Positions 9,403-18,298 are shown, counted from the stretch's first letter. The stretch is DNA of 64,000 nt from an uncultured Flammeovirgaceae bacterium (GCA_937883755.1 CAKZYA010000038.1:1-64000); one strand, 5' to 3'. The notes: generated by a model from the sequence alone, not told the origin. Numbers and translations are program-made.

Positions 9403-9450
9403 AAAAAATGGAAAGCGCACACTCAGGCCGACCTGATTATGCGCGCTTTC
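9403..9450 (-). terminator. Rho-independent terminator after the SPOR-like gene
   Basis: On the minus strand an 8-bp stem (GAAAGCGC at 9411-9418 with GCGCTTTC at 9443-9450) encloses a second perfect stem CAGG/CCTG (9424-9427 with 9432-9435). It is followed on the minus strand by a run of six T (complement of 9403-9408). It lies about 25 bases after the stop of the leftward gene ending at 9475. Confidence 0.85.
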
Positions 9451-9474
9451 CTGCGGTTATTTTACCTGCTCTTT

Positions 9475-10149
9475 TCAGTTAGCCGAAGCAGCACTAGAAG
9501 GATTATTACTGCGTAAATCTTCCAGAACGTCTTTTATTGGCACTCGTCCACCGTCGCGATAAGGAATTATCCAGGCATCTTTTACGCCCATGGCGCGTAG
9601 ATATTTTTTAAATTTATCGGCTTCCCAATAATCGCGGAAGTTACCTAAAGTGTACTTCTGCTTTCCGTCATCGCCATTTTCGGCAGTGAAGTTTTCGCTG
9701 GTATCATAATTGGATAAATCCTGATTTTGATAGGCTCCAATCTGTACTCTGAATACTAATCCTTGGTTATACTCAGTGTCGCCACTAGTGGTTACTGGTA
9801 CATTTTCCTGAGCGCTACTAGCTTCGGCTTTAGCCTGCTGAAGCTCGTCCTGCAACCGCCGTACTTGATCCTTCATCTGCTTTATTTCGGAATCTTTCTG
9901 AGAGAGATCATTCTTAGTTGAAGTAAGCTGGCTTTCCAGTTCACTGGCTTTAGCTGCTAGCTCTTTGGTCTTATCTTGCTGCTTCTGAAAGTCAGCGGCA
10001 CTCATCTTTTTGAGTTCTTTTAAACGCTTCTTCTGTTCTTTTTTCAAGCGTTTGCGCTCTTTTTTAGATAACTCCTGAGCCAAAATGGTCTCAGGTATTA
10101 CAGTAAGCCCCACCAGGAATAGGGCGATGATACAAACGTACTTCATCAT
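9475..10149 (-). CDS. Exported coiled-coil protein with SPOR-like C-terminal domain
   Basis: A 224-residue protein with a signal peptide (residues 1-24, ending ILAQE), a very basic KKERKRLKKEQKKR segment, and a long coiled coil (about 35-120). The C-terminal domain begins VFRVQIGAY and contains YTLGNFRDYWEADKFKKYL, the pattern of Bacteroidota SPOR-like domains that bind denuded septal peptidoglycan. It is probably a periplasmic or envelope-associated protein. It is monocistronic with a strong terminator just downstream. The domain call rests on motif resemblance. Confidence 0.75.
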   Translation of the reverse strand: MMKYVCIIALFLVGLTVIPETILAQELSKKERKRLKKEQKKRLKELKKMSAADFQKQQDKTKELAAKASELESQLTSTKNDLSQKDSEIKQMKDQVRRLQDELQQAKAEASSAQENVPVTTSGDTEYNQGLVFRVQIGAYQNQDLSNYDTSENFTAENGDDGKQKYTLGNFRDYWEADKFKKYLRAMGVKDAWIIPYRDGGRVPIKDVLEDLRSNNPSSAASAN

Positions 10150-10189
10150 TTCTGGGATTTAGTTGATAATATCTTTAGTCATATAAGTT

Positions 10190-10250
10190 CTCAGTCCACA
10201 GTCGATAGTCCACAGAAAGTATAAAGTGGACTGTAGACTATAAGCTGCGG
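10190..10250. repeat. Imperfect inverted repeat (AGTCCACAG family)
   Basis: Between the SPOR-like gene and fumC lie two direct copies of AGTCCACAG-type sequence, followed by the inverted form AGTGGACTGTAGACTAT. They can pair with about 12 of 14 matches. Related AGTCTACAG and AGTCCATAG words occur on the other side of fumC near 11850-11880. There is no T-run, so it is not an obvious intrinsic terminator. Confidence 0.55.
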
Positions 10251-10251
10251 T

Positions 10252-11661
10252 CTATTTCAAACTTCCTACCATATTTTCGGGGACTACCCACTCGTCGAAT
10301 TGCTCATTGGTGAGTAATTCTAATTCAAGGGCAGCTTCCCGAAGTGTTGTTCCGTCAGCGTAAGCTTTTTTCGCAATCTTAGCGGCATTCTCGTAGCCAA
10401 TATGTGGGTTAAGAGCTGTCACTAACATTAACGAGTTATTTAAATTTGCTTTAATTATTTCGGTATTAGGTTCAATGCCTACCGCACAGTTATCGTTAAA
10501 TGACTCACATGCATCGCCTAGCAACCGTGCCGAAGTCAGCAGATTGTAAATCATCATCGGCTTAAACACATTTAACTCAAAGTGTCCATTCATTCCTCCT
10601 ACACTAATTGCTGCATCATTACCAATTACCTGAGCACATACCATTGTCAGCGCTTCGCATTGAGTTGGGTTTACTTTACCAGGCATAATTGATGAACCGG
10701 GTTCGTTCGCCGGAATCAAAACTTCCCCAATGCCACAACGTGGTCCCGAAGCTAGCATCCGAATATCATTCCCAATCTTCATTAAGCTGACCGCCAATTG
10801 CTTCAGTGCTCCTGAGGTTTCTACAATGGCATCGTGAGCCGCTAGGGCTTCAAATTTATTTTTTGCGGTTACAAACGGATGACCACTATATTCAGCAATC
10901 TTTTCGGCTACCACTTCGGCATATCCTTGCGGAGTGTTTAGCCCGGTTCCTACTGCCGTTCCACCTAACGCTAATTCTGCTAAGTGCGAGAATGTATTTT
11001 TTATCGCAGTTATCGCGTGATCTAGTTGAGAAACATAACTACTAAATTCATGTCCTAACTTTAGTGGCGTAGCGTCCATAAAGTGCGTTCGCCCAATTTT
11101 CACAATATCTCCAAACGATTTTACCTTCTCGTCCAGCGTATTTCTCAGTTTTTCTACCTTAGGTAAGGTTTGTTCTACAATCATCGTATACGCAGCAATA
11201 TGCATCGCTGTCGGAAAAGTATCGTTGGATGATTGTGATTTATTCACGTCATCATTCGGATGAATTTCCTTTTTTTCGTCGGTTAGTGAACCTCCCATTA
11301 ACACGTGAGCCCGGTTGGCTACTACCTCGTTCACATTCATATTACTTTGTGTGCCGGACCCCGTTTGCCATACTACCAATGGGAACTGGTCATTCAATTC
11401 TCCGGCTAGTATTTCATCGCATACCTGTGAAATGATATCGGCTTTTTCTTGGTTCATTACCTCTAAACTAGCATTGGTTTGAGCAGCAGCTTTCTTCAGA
11501 ATAGCAAATGCGTGAATAATTTCCAGAGGCATTTGGGTAGCCAGTCCACCAATTTTAAAGTTTTCTCGCGAACGCTGCGTTTGGGCGCCCCAGTACTTGT
11601 TGGCGGGTACTTGTACCTCGCCCATAGTGTCTTTCTCGATACGATAGTTACTCATATTCAT
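10252..11661 (-). CDS. fumC: Class II fumarate hydratase
   Basis: A 469-residue oxygen-stable fumarase of the aspartase/fumarase superfamily, interconverting fumarate and malate in the TCA cycle. Seen directly: the SGTQSNMN segment (102-109), the conserved GRTH (residues 190-193) carrying the catalytic His region, and the superfamily signature [11 protein letters not shown] (322-332) containing the mobile-loop Ser. Length matches the class (about 465). The start could be Met1 or Met3 (MSNYRIEKD). A TAAATTTG element (minus strand, 11698-11691) upstream fits the Bacteroidota -7 box. It appears monocistronic. Confidence 0.95.
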   Translation of the reverse strand: MNMSNYRIEKDTMGEVQVPANKYWGAQTQRSRENFKIGGLATQMPLEIIHAFAILKKAAAQTNASLEVMNQEKADIISQVCDEILAGELNDQFPLVVWQTGSGTQSNMNVNEVVANRAHVLMGGSLTDEKKEIHPNDDVNKSQSSNDTFPTAMHIAAYTMIVEQTLPKVEKLRNTLDEKVKSFGDIVKIGRTHFMDATPLKLGHEFSSYVSQLDHAITAIKNTFSHLAELALGGTAVGTGLNTPQGYAEVVAEKIAEYSGHPFVTAKNKFEALAAHDAIVETSGALKQLAVSLMKIGNDIRMLASGPRCGIGEVLIPANEPGSSIMPGKVNPTQCEALTMVCAQVIGNDAAISVGGMNGHFELNVFKPMMIYNLLTSARLLGDACESFNDNCAVGIEPNTEIIKANLNNSLMLVTALNPHIGYENAAKIAKKAYADGTTLREAALELELLTNEQFDEWVVPENMVGSLK

Positions 11662-11690
11662 GGTTGGTAGTGTTTGTACTTGTGTTCAAA

Positions 11691-11698
11691 CAAATTTA
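11691..11698 (-). promoter_or_regulatory. Candidate -7 box of fumC
   Basis: TAAATTTG on the minus strand matches the Bacteroidota sigma-A -7 consensus TAnnTTTG. It lies about 30 bases before the fumC start. No well-placed TTG -33 element is seen, so this is only a candidate. Confidence 0.4.
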
Positions 11699-11944
11699 GA
11701 AAAAAATAGGTACCAGATAATCTTCATTCAAGACACTTAATGTAGGATACTTGGTGAAATTGCTACTATTTGAGATAAAACGCTCAAAATCTGCTAAAGC
11801 TGACGTAGCTAATTGGTAATCATGCTTTTAATTCTCAACTTTGCCTATCTAGTCTACAGCTTTCAGTCCATAGCGCTCGGTACCTGATCCACAGTAAATT
11901 CCTGTCAGCGATTGTGGGCTGTCGACTAAAAAAAGCGAATCTCT

Positions 11945-12721
11945 ATGAAAAAGAACTATCGAAAATCTGCCCAGCCGAGCGAAAAGAAAGCGGATGCTGC
12001 TAGTGAGCTAATCCGGCTCAATCGCTACATTGCCAATGCAGGGGTATGTTCGCGCCGGGAGGCGGACAAGCTTATTGAAAGCGGCCAGATTAAGATAAAT
12101 GGTAAAGTGGTGACCGAGTTGGGTACGAAAGTCAAACGTTCAGATAAGGTAAAATACCAAGGAAAAATACTGAACCCAGAAAAACTGGTCTATATACTAC
12201 TTAACAAACCTAAAGACTTTATTACTACCACGGATGACCCCCAGGAACGTAAAACAGTAATGCAGCTGGTAGTTAACGCTGCTGAAGAGCGGATTTATCC
12301 CGTCGGTCGCCTTGATCGTAATACTACCGGGTTATTGTTACTTACGAATGATGGTGAATTAGCGGAACGGTTGACCCATCCTTCCTACGGTGTACAGAAA
12401 CTGTATCAGGTTGATATTAATAAGCCAATTACTGATGAAGACTTTGCTAAAATTGAAGATGGGGTAGTACTGGATGATGGCTCAGCTCCTGTGGATGAAA
12501 TTGGACTGGTAGGACCAGAACGAACCAGTTTGGGCGTCTCCTTGCATATTGGAAGAAACCGGATTGTTCGCCGTATTTTTGAACATTTAGGCTACGAAGT
12601 GGTGCGACTTGACCGGGTAATGTACGCTGGGTTAACTAAAAAAGATATCCCCCGAGGTAAGTGGCGTTATCTCAGTAAGACAGAAATAGTGAAGATTAAG
12701 CATATGGGGCAGAAAAAATAA
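11945..12721 (+). CDS. RsuA/RluB-family rRNA pseudouridine synthase
   Basis: A 258-residue pseudouridine synthase. An N-terminal basic tail (1-22) leads into an S4 RNA-binding domain (about 23-80, RLNRYIANAGVCSRREADK). The catalytic domain then contains GRLDRNTTGLLLLTNDG with the catalytic Asp124. The C-terminus has RNRIVRRIFEHLGY, typical of the RluB/RluE/RsuA branch. It modifies uridine in rRNA, most likely 23S rRNA if RluB-like; the exact target cannot be read from sequence. It is followed by the tandem hairpin repeats. Confidence 0.9.
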   Translation: MKKNYRKSAQPSEKKADAASELIRLNRYIANAGVCSRREADKLIESGQIKINGKVVTELGTKVKRSDKVKYQGKILNPEKLVYILLNKPKDFITTTDDPQERKTVMQLVVNAAEERIYPVGRLDRNTTGLLLLTNDGELAERLTHPSYGVQKLYQVDINKPITDEDFAKIEDGVVLDDGSAPVDEIGLVGPERTSLGVSLHIGRNRIVRRIFEHLGYEVVRLDRVMYAGLTKKDIPRGKWRYLSKTEIVKIKHMGQKK

Positions 12722-12762
12722 GAGATAGACTGCTGACTTACGGTTATATGGTTATAAAAAAG

Positions 12763-13105
12763 AAAAGGAGGCCCATCTGCTGTGGGCATCCCCTTTTACT
12801 ACACTACACAACCTAACCTATGCTTTGAATACTTTATTAGGATTCTGCTGAGAAGAAAGGTAAAGGAGGACCCGTCAAATGCGGGTACCCTCTTTTACTA
12901 CACTACACAACCTAACCTAAACGTTTAAATTCTTGAAGTTGAGAGGGGTAAAGGAGGGGTCATCTAAATTGTGACCCATCTCTTTTACTACACTACACAA
13001 CCTAACCTATATTTTGAATACTTTAGGGTTCTGTTGAGAAGAAAGGTAAAGGAGGACCCGTCAAATGCGGGTACCCTCTTTTACTACACTACACAACCTA
13101 ACCTA
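12763..13105. repeat. Four tandem hairpin repeats with constant tail
   Basis: Four copies of a roughly 60-bp unit, at 12763-12820, 12861-12919, 12949-13009 and 13047-13105, recur every 90-99 bp. Each has an outer stem (TAAAGGA or AAAAGG pairing with TCTTTTA or CCTTTT), an apical stem, and a fixed tail containing ACTACACTACACAACC. The apical stem differs in sequence but pairs in every copy: GCCCA/TGGGC, ACCCG/CGGGT, GGTCA/TGACC, ACCCG/CGGGT. Spacers after copies 1 and 3 are also similar. The block fills the gap between two convergent genes. It may be a stack of bidirectional terminators, a REP-like element, or small structured RNAs; the strand is undecided. Confidence 0.85.
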
Positions 13106-13118
13106 TATTTTTCGAGCT

Positions 13119-13619
13119 TTAGATAAGAATTGCCAAGCTAAGCAAGCTACTACTTGCCTGTAACCCAGTTTTCTTCAAAGCCAACTGATTAATCTTAAAT
13201 CGCAACTTAGAACCATCTATAACAAAGCTCACAGGAGCTCCTTCACTAGCCAAATCCTCTTCCGTTACTATCAGCACCCCCGCTTCATCCAGCTCTGATA
13301 CTAACGCAGTCAGCTGCGATGACGCTGATTTAGGTACATAAATAATATGACAGTCCTTTGCTTCACCTGATGAACTAATAGACTTAACAGCAATCTCTCC
13401 TTTATTTTTCAAGTTACCTTGCAACTCGCTAGCTACATCTTTCTCCTTGAGCACCCCGATAACATAGCCCGTTGAGGCTCCAGGAAAATTGATGTATTTA
13501 GTAAAGTTATAAAGATAAATTGCTTCTAACTTCCGCGTAGATATTTGGGCATCGACGCTCGTAAAACAGAATATCCCCACTACCAACAATACCCAACTAT
13601 ATACCTTAGCTTGCCTCAT
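13119..13619 (-). CDS. YfiR-like (DUF4154) exported protein
   Basis: About 166 residues from the Met at 13619. The sequence opens with a signal peptide (VYSWVLLVVGIFCF, cleavage after VDAQ), followed by the YfiR/DUF4154 pattern KLEAIYLYNFTKYINFP and later VLIVTEEDLASEGAPVSFV. YfiR in Pseudomonas is a periplasmic repressor of a diguanylate cyclase; in Bacteroidota, DUF4154 proteins are often near two-component sensors. An upstream Met at 13652 would put the start before the predicted transcription start, so the later Met, preceded by GGTAACA, is chosen. The gene ends directly beside the hairpin repeats. Confidence 0.75.
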   Translation of the reverse strand: MRQAKVYSWVLLVVGIFCFTSVDAQISTRKLEAIYLYNFTKYINFPGASTGYVIGVLKEKDVASELQGNLKNKGEIAVKSISSSGEAKDCHIIYVPKSASSQLTALVSELDEAGVLIVTEEDLASEGAPVSFVIDGSKLRFKINQLALKKTGLQASSSLLSLAILI

Positions 13620-13649
13620 ACTTGTTACCTGTTTCTGTTCTGATATATA

Positions 13650-13657
13650 CAAAGGTA
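13650..13657 (-). promoter_or_regulatory. Candidate -7 box of the YfiR-like gene
   Basis: TACCTTTG on the minus strand is an exact TAnnTTTG match. Transcription would begin near 13644, which favours translation from the Met at 13619 over the Met at 13652. Confidence 0.5.
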
Positions 13658-14050
13658 TCAGCTATTATTATCAATAAGAATTAGGCTTCGGGTAATTACC
13701 TACATATGTAACTTTGTTTCCACTTCTTACACAAAAACATAACTTATTGTAAGCTATTTTTGCTAAAATATTTATACTTACCCGCAGGAATAGAAATTAT
13801 TGATAGCTTTTTCACAATATCAATGAATGTCTTTTATTTTTCTTTCTTACTATTTTATTAAAATAAAGCGATGATTTCTTTCAAAAAATTATGATATAGT
13901 AGATTATTGATCGATATATTTCGTTATTGAAAAATAGTATGCTTGCATAACAAATTTTATAATCGTTATATTTGCAAACATTCGTTTTAGAAAAAATCGC
14001 ATGTAGTAAAGCAGGGCGTATTGTAAGAGAAATGAGAAAAAACAGACGCA
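13658..14050. other. AT-rich intergenic region
   Basis: About 390 bases of strongly AT-rich sequence between the YfiR-like promoter and the tRNA terminator. No convincing coding frame, RNA or repeat is visible. A minus-strand frame in it and across the tRNA is judged spurious. Confidence 0.6.
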
Positions 14051-14051
14051 A

Positions 14052-14086
14052 AATAGAAAAAGCCTTCCTGAAACATGCAGAAAGGC
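14052..14086 (-). terminator. Terminator of tRNA-Phe
   Basis: Minus-strand hairpin AGCCTTTCTG (complement of 14077-14086) pairing with CAGGAAGGCT (complement of 14061-14070) across a short loop, followed by TTTTTCTATTTT. It sits about 10 bases beyond the 3' end of the tRNA gene. Confidence 0.85.
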
Positions 14087-14094
14087 TCGGTGGG

Positions 14095-14167
14095 TGGTGA
14101 TGAGTGGGCTCGAACCACCGACTCACGGATTTTCAGTCCGATGCTCTACCAGCTGAGCTACATCACC
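14095..14167 (-). tRNA. tRNA-Phe (anticodon GAA)
   Basis: On the minus strand, a complete cloverleaf: acceptor GGTGATG/CATCACC, D-arm GCTCAGCTGGTAGAGC, anticodon arm CGGACTGAAAATCCG with anticodon GAA, and T-arm GGTGGTTCGAGCCCACT containing the GTTCGAG box. The CCA end is not encoded. It has its own promoter and terminator and is transcribed divergently from the Fe-S gene. Confidence 0.97.
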
Positions 14168-14178
14168 GTAATGGGCTA

Positions 14179-14208
14179 CAAAAGTAGGTAAAATTCTGAA
14201 TGCTGCAA
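14179..14208 (-). promoter_or_regulatory. Sigma-A promoter of tRNA-Phe
   Basis: On the minus strand, TTG (complement of 14206-14208) is followed by 19 bases and TACTTTTG (complement of 14179-14186). This matches the Bacteroidota TTG-N19-TAnnTTTG consensus. The box ends about 12 bases before the tRNA 5' end. Confidence 0.75.
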
Positions 14209-14232
14209 AAAATTTAAAAAAAGTTATACGCT

Positions 14233-15609
14233 ATGACCGCTTATCTTGTACAGGTTGCATTTATCATTATAGTAGGAGTGGCTTTCTTCATTTTGGCGAA
14301 GCGTATTCGGCGTATTCGGCAGAATATTTTACTGGGAAAAGAGTTTCATCAGTATGACCAGCCTGCGGCACGTTGGCAGACCATGTTGTTAGTGGCTTTT
14401 GGTCAGCAAAAAATGTTTAAACGGGTTATTCCTGCCTTTTTCCACTTCCTTATATATATAGGTTTTATCGTTATCAATCTGGAGGTACTAGAGTTTGTGC
14501 TGGATGGTTTGCTAGGCACTCATCGGTTATTTCTGCCTTATCTGGGTGATGTGTATCTGGTAGCAATGAATATCTTTGAAACGCTAGCAGTATTAGTAGT
14601 TATAGCCTGCATAGTTTTTCTCTGGCGTAGAAATGTGCAGAAGGTAAAGCGATTTCACGCTCGGGAAATGACGGCTTGGCCTAAGCTGGATGCTAACTTA
14701 ATCTTGGTAATTGAGATCATTCTGATGTTTGCTATCCTAACTATGAATGCTACTGACCAAGTACTACAAACTCGTCCTGACGCTGGTTATGTTACTACCG
14801 GAACACTATTCTTCAGTTCACTATTGATGCCAATATTCTTAGGTCTGGATACCAGTACTTTGATATTTCTTGAGCGGTTCGCCTGGTGGTTTCATATCAT
14901 TGGGATTTTAGGGTTCGCTATTTATGTCACCTACTCCAAGCATCTGCATATATTCATGGCCTTTCCTAATACTTACTTTTCCCGGTTAGTGCCCAAAGGT
15001 GAAATGGATAATATGCCTACAGTAACCAAGGAAGTGCAAATTATGCTAGGTGCTCAACCAGAAAGCAACGGAGAGGATAATGAAGAAGTAGGTCGCTTTG
15101 GAGCAAAAGATGTGAATGATCTAATATGGACGGATTTGATGGGAGCTTATGCCTGCTCTGAATGCGGACGCTGTACTTCGCAATGTCCAGCTAATCAGAC
15201 CGGGAAAAAACTATCTCCCCGTAAAATAATGATGGATACGCGAGATAGGTTAGAAGAAGTGGGTCAGCAGTTAGATAAAGGAGAAGAGGCTTTTGAAAAT
15301 GGTAAGTCTTTGTTAGATGACTACATCACGCGGGAAGAGCTAAATGCTTGTACTACCTGTAATGCTTGCGTAGAAGCTTGTCCGATTAATATTAGCCCGT
15401 TATCAATCATCTTACAAATGCGCCGTTATGTGGCAATGGAAGAAGCTCAGTCTCCGGCTTCTTGGAATGCGATGTTTTCCAACATTGAAAATAATTTTGC
15501 CCCCTGGAAATTTGCTCCTACCGATCGGTTTAATTGGGCAGACGAATTAAAAAACGAGAATAATACTGCAGCAACCGAAACGGAAACAGATCAATCAGAG
15601 CAGCAGTAA
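14233..15609 (+). CDS. Membrane-anchored (Fe-S)-binding oxidoreductase subunit
   Basis: A 458-residue protein. Residues about 5-245 hold five or six membrane helices with conserved His, like the NarI/DsrM-type haem-binding membrane domain. Residues about 300-390 hold two 4Fe-4S motifs: Cys308, 311, 314 and 318 (CSECGRCTSQCP), and Cys373, 376, 379 and 383 (CTTCNACVEACP). It resembles the HdrD/GlcF-type electron-transfer proteins of Bacteroidota and probably passes electrons between quinones and the soluble partner encoded 18 bases downstream. The physiological donor is unknown. The leader is short and shared with the divergent tRNA promoter. Confidence 0.8.
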   Translation: MTAYLVQVAFIIIVGVAFFILAKRIRRIRQNILLGKEFHQYDQPAARWQTMLLVAFGQQKMFKRVIPAFFHFLIYIGFIVINLEVLEFVLDGLLGTHRLFLPYLGDVYLVAMNIFETLAVLVVIACIVFLWRRNVQKVKRFHAREMTAWPKLDANLILVIEIILMFAILTMNATDQVLQTRPDAGYVTTGTLFFSSLLMPIFLGLDTSTLIFLERFAWWFHIIGILGFAIYVTYSKHLHIFMAFPNTYFSRLVPKGEMDNMPTVTKEVQIMLGAQPESNGEDNEEVGRFGAKDVNDLIWTDLMGAYACSECGRCTSQCPANQTGKKLSPRKIMMDTRDRLEEVGQQLDKGEEAFENGKSLLDDYITREELNACTTCNACVEACPINISPLSIILQMRRYVAMEEAQSPASWNAMFSNIENNFAPWKFAPTDRFNWADELKNENNTAATETETDQSEQQ

Positions 15610-15627
15610 ATTATTAAAGATGATATT

Positions 15628-16419
15628 ATGACAGAAATAAAAATACCTACGATGGCTGATTTAGTGGTCAAAGGAGAAAAACCTGAAGTATTGTTTTGGG
15701 TAGGTTGTGCGGGTTCATACGATGATCGTTATAAGCGGGTGACCAAAGCCTTTGTAAAGATACTAAATGCAGTAGGTACAAAGTTCGCAGTACTGGGTAC
15801 GGAAGAAGCTTGTACGGGCGACCCAGCTCGTCGAGCCGGTAACGAGTTTCTATTTCAGATGCAAGCGGCGGCCAATATTGAGGTGCTGAACGGGTATGAG
15901 ATTAAGAAAATCGTAACCGCTTGTCCGCATTGTTTTAATACCATTAAAAATGAGTACCCGGAGTTAGGCGGAAACTACGAAGTAATCCATCACTCTACAT
16001 TTCTTCAACAATTGATTAACGAAGGGAAGATTTCCATGAAGGGGGGCGGGAGCTTTAAAGGCAAGAAGATTACCTATCATGATTCTTGTTATTTAGGACG
16101 AGCCAATAATATTTACGAGGCTCCAAGAGAAGTACTGGAAGCTTTAGATGCCGATTTAGTAGAAATGAAACGCTGTCGGACTAAGGGCTTTTGTTGCGGA
16201 GCGGGTGGGGCTCAGATGTTTAAAGATGCTGAACCCGGCAATAAAGAAGTAAATATTGACCGCACGGAAGAAGCATTAGCTACCGGAGCTAAAACGATTG
16301 CCGTGGCCTGCCCCTTTTGCATGACCATGATGAGTGATGGGGTGAAAAATAAGGAGAAAGAAAACGAGGTAGAGGTAAAAGACTTAGCCGAGCTAATTGC
16401 GGAAAATAATAAGCTCTGA
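15628..16419 (+). CDS. CCG-domain (Fe-S)-binding protein, HdrB/GlpC/LutA-like
   Basis: A 263-residue soluble protein with two cysteine-rich CCG domains. The first has Cys62 (ACTGDPARR) and ACPHC at Cys99/102. The second has Cys154 (HDSCYLGR), CCG at 189-191 and ACPFC at 228/231. These domains bind a noncubane 4Fe-4S cluster in heterodisulfide reductase subunit B and occur in LutA and GlpC. It is co-transcribed with the membrane Fe-S protein just upstream, so the two probably form one electron-transfer complex. The substrate is not evident. Confidence 0.85.
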   Translation: MTEIKIPTMADLVVKGEKPEVLFWVGCAGSYDDRYKRVTKAFVKILNAVGTKFAVLGTEEACTGDPARRAGNEFLFQMQAAANIEVLNGYEIKKIVTACPHCFNTIKNEYPELGGNYEVIHHSTFLQQLINEGKISMKGGGSFKGKKITYHDSCYLGRANNIYEAPREVLEALDADLVEMKRCRTKGFCCGAGGAQMFKDAEPGNKEVNIDRTEEALATGAKTIAVACPFCMTMMSDGVKNKEKENEVEVKDLAELIAENNKL

Positions 16420-16459
16420 TAAAACTACAGTAAATTTATTAGCAATAGAGCACCTTGGG

Positions 16460-16924
16460 ATGGCTAACAAACCAAAATCGTACTTATTAGTCTACCTTTT
16501 AATCTCATCGGGGTTTCTTTTTGCAGTGAATTTCTACATGGACTTCGCGATTACGAGATTTACTGAATACTTAAAGATAACCTTGCTCATTTTTTTCATC
16601 TTAACATTTATCTCGACAACAATCTACTTGATCAAAAAGACCGGCAATACATTCAGAGGTAGTCTAGCCATAACTGCTATATTTTTCTTATTTAATACGG
16701 TTTTAGTTGCGGAAGTAATCGCATTTGAAATTCACGTAGCTAAACTCTCCAAAATAGAGAGAAAATTAGAGACATGTGAAAAGGCTGAAAATCAATTCAA
16801 GACCGATCTTGCAAGTGGGAATCTCAAATATTTCACTTTCGGAATTGGTGAAGACGAAGAATTTACCGAGAAATTGGAAAGCGATTATGGTCTCGAAGTT
16901 TACCATATGTATCATGTATCGTGA
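16460..16924 (+). CDS. Small membrane protein with soluble C-terminal tail, unknown
   Basis: About 154 residues from the ATG at 16460 (MANKPKSYLL). An upstream TTG at 16397 overlaps the preceding gene and is less likely. Three or four hydrophobic helices (about 8-27, 36-58, 67-90) are followed by a charged domain with two Cys-free helices. No family was recognised. It lies 40 bases after the CCG-domain gene on the same strand and may be read through from it. The sequence is noticeably more AT-rich than the Fe-S genes. Confidence 0.55.
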   Translation: MANKPKSYLLVYLLISSGFLFAVNFYMDFAITRFTEYLKITLLIFFILTFISTTIYLIKKTGNTFRGSLAITAIFFLFNTVLVAEVIAFEIHVAKLSKIERKLETCEKAENQFKTDLASGNLKYFTFGIGEDEEFTEKLESDYGLEVYHMYHVS

Positions 16925-17082
16925 ATCCTTCATTTAAGTGCTACAATACGCAAGTTGAGAGAGAATTAAGAATGTTAGAACCTACAAACTCGCCGAAAGA
17001 GAAAGGCCTACAGTAAATAATAAACTCTAAAAATTTTCTGAGCTATTTGTAATATTTGAGAAACCGGAAGATTGTTCACTGC

Positions 17083-17880
17083 TCAGCGAAACAAAGTGCT
17101 GAGTAGTGGGCGGGCGTTGGCTGCCTCCCAGAAGACAAATCCGGTAACTCCAGTATAAGTCAAGGCAAATAGCCACGTCCACACATGGGAATTTTGCCAG
17201 TTCTGCTGCTCAATTTTGTAGGCAAAAAATGGGATAATCTGTAATCCATGAATACCAATGAAGTGAGCAATGCGTAAATCGCCGCCCTCGGTGCTCCAGT
17301 TAACGAAGGGTAACCCTGCCCTTCCCTCGGCCACGCCTACGCTGTGTGATACCTGTCCTACCATCATCCCTCCTACAGCACTGGCAAAAAGAAACAACAG
17401 TAGTGCTAGACGAATTGCCAGTAAATAGGAAGGTGATAAATTAGTCCTTTCCACAAAAAACAAGACTGTCATCCATATAATTAACAAAGTGTTGATCCCG
17501 ATAGCGTTCCCCATAGCTAAGAAGATATAGGAATTCAGCTCAGTAGAATAGTTGAAATGGGATTGAACTCCTCTTGCCGACTGAAATACAATGCAAACAA
17601 TCTCAACTATCATGGTAATCGCTAATCCCCAAGAAATAATACGAATCGAACGAGGGTAATTCTTCAGATATTCCAGAAACCAACCAACCGTCCATAGGTA
17701 GATGGCAATAGACAACGCGAATTTCATAGGCTTAATCCAAGTGTTGATACCCATTACGGTGCGGGAATCAATGAGAGAAAACCCTAGGAAGAGAATGAAA
17801 AGCCCAATATGGGTCAATCCAACGTAAGCCAATAGGCGGTTTCGCTGAATCAGCTCCCGGTAGAATTCAGGCAACTTCAT
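17083..17880 (-). CDS. Seven-helix membrane protein, unknown
   Basis: A 265-residue membrane protein with about seven helices and several conserved-looking polar residues inside them (His23 region, RGVQSHFNYS, MMVGQVSHSVG, HFIGIHGLQ). Intramembrane His residues could bind haem or metal, but that is speculation. Its start overlaps the end of the ABA4-like gene by 14 bases, so the two are translationally linked and likely act together. No family was recognised. Confidence 0.65.
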   Translation of the reverse strand: MKLPEFYRELIQRNRLLAYVGLTHIGLFILFLGFSLIDSRTVMGINTWIKPMKFALSIAIYLWTVGWFLEYLKNYPRSIRIISWGLAITMIVEIVCIVFQSARGVQSHFNYSTELNSYIFLAMGNAIGINTLLIIWMTVLFFVERTNLSPSYLLAIRLALLLFLFASAVGGMMVGQVSHSVGVAEGRAGLPFVNWSTEGGDLRIAHFIGIHGLQIIPFFAYKIEQQNWQNSHVWTWLFALTYTGVTGFVFWEAANARPLLSTLFR

Positions 17881-18298
17881 GGATTAACTTTTTAGTGGCA
17901 ATAGCTCGTAAGATAAAGTACAGCAGAAGCCCTGCCGGACCCAGAAAAAGTGTGAGTAATAGACAAGGAATAACTAACCAATGAGATACTCCCAGTTTTC
18001 GGGCATTTTCTACCTCCCAGCTACCGACAAATAAATCGAACGCTAGGTAATGAACCCATCCTGCTAAAAGTGACCAGGGGTTTTCAAACAGTTGACTTAC
18101 TTCGGTTAAAGAACCAAATCCTCCCTCACTCTCGCCAAAAGTTGAGATAGCTATCGAAGTATACAATAGGGCTAACAAAAGCACTACTACCAAACGGACT
18201 AGCACAAGGGTGGGCTTCCATCGAGGGGCTATAATAAGTAGCAGCCAGCCGATAAGGGGGAAAGAATTAGCAATAGAGAAAACAGATTCAGGTTGCAT
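17867..18298 (-). CDS. ABA4-like (DUF4281) membrane protein
   Basis: A 143-residue membrane protein with four helices and the DUF4281 signature HYLAFDLFVGSWEVENAR. The family includes plant ABA DEFICIENT 4, needed for neoxanthin formation. The bacterial members are uncharacterised, so a carotenoid-related role is only a hint. It is the first gene of a two-gene leftward operon with the overlapping seven-helix protein, and is divergent from a Crp/Fnr regulator across a 303-base gap. Confidence 0.75.
   Translation of the reverse strand: MQPESVFSIANSFPLIGWLLLIIAPRWKPTLVLVRLVVVLLLALLYTSIAISTFGESEGGFGSLTEVSQLFENPWSLLAGWVHYLAFDLFVGSWEVENARKLGVSHWLVIPCLLLTLFLGPAGLLLYFILRAIATKKLIHEVA

Noticed and set aside
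12763-13105. Possible CRISPR array
   Set aside because: Only four units; repeats are about 60 bp with varied hairpins, the spacers are similar to each other and not unique, and no cas gene is nearby.
13881-14126. 81-codon minus-strand frame across the tRNA terminator
   Set aside because: It overlaps the tRNA-Phe 3' end and its terminator and has an AT-driven composition.
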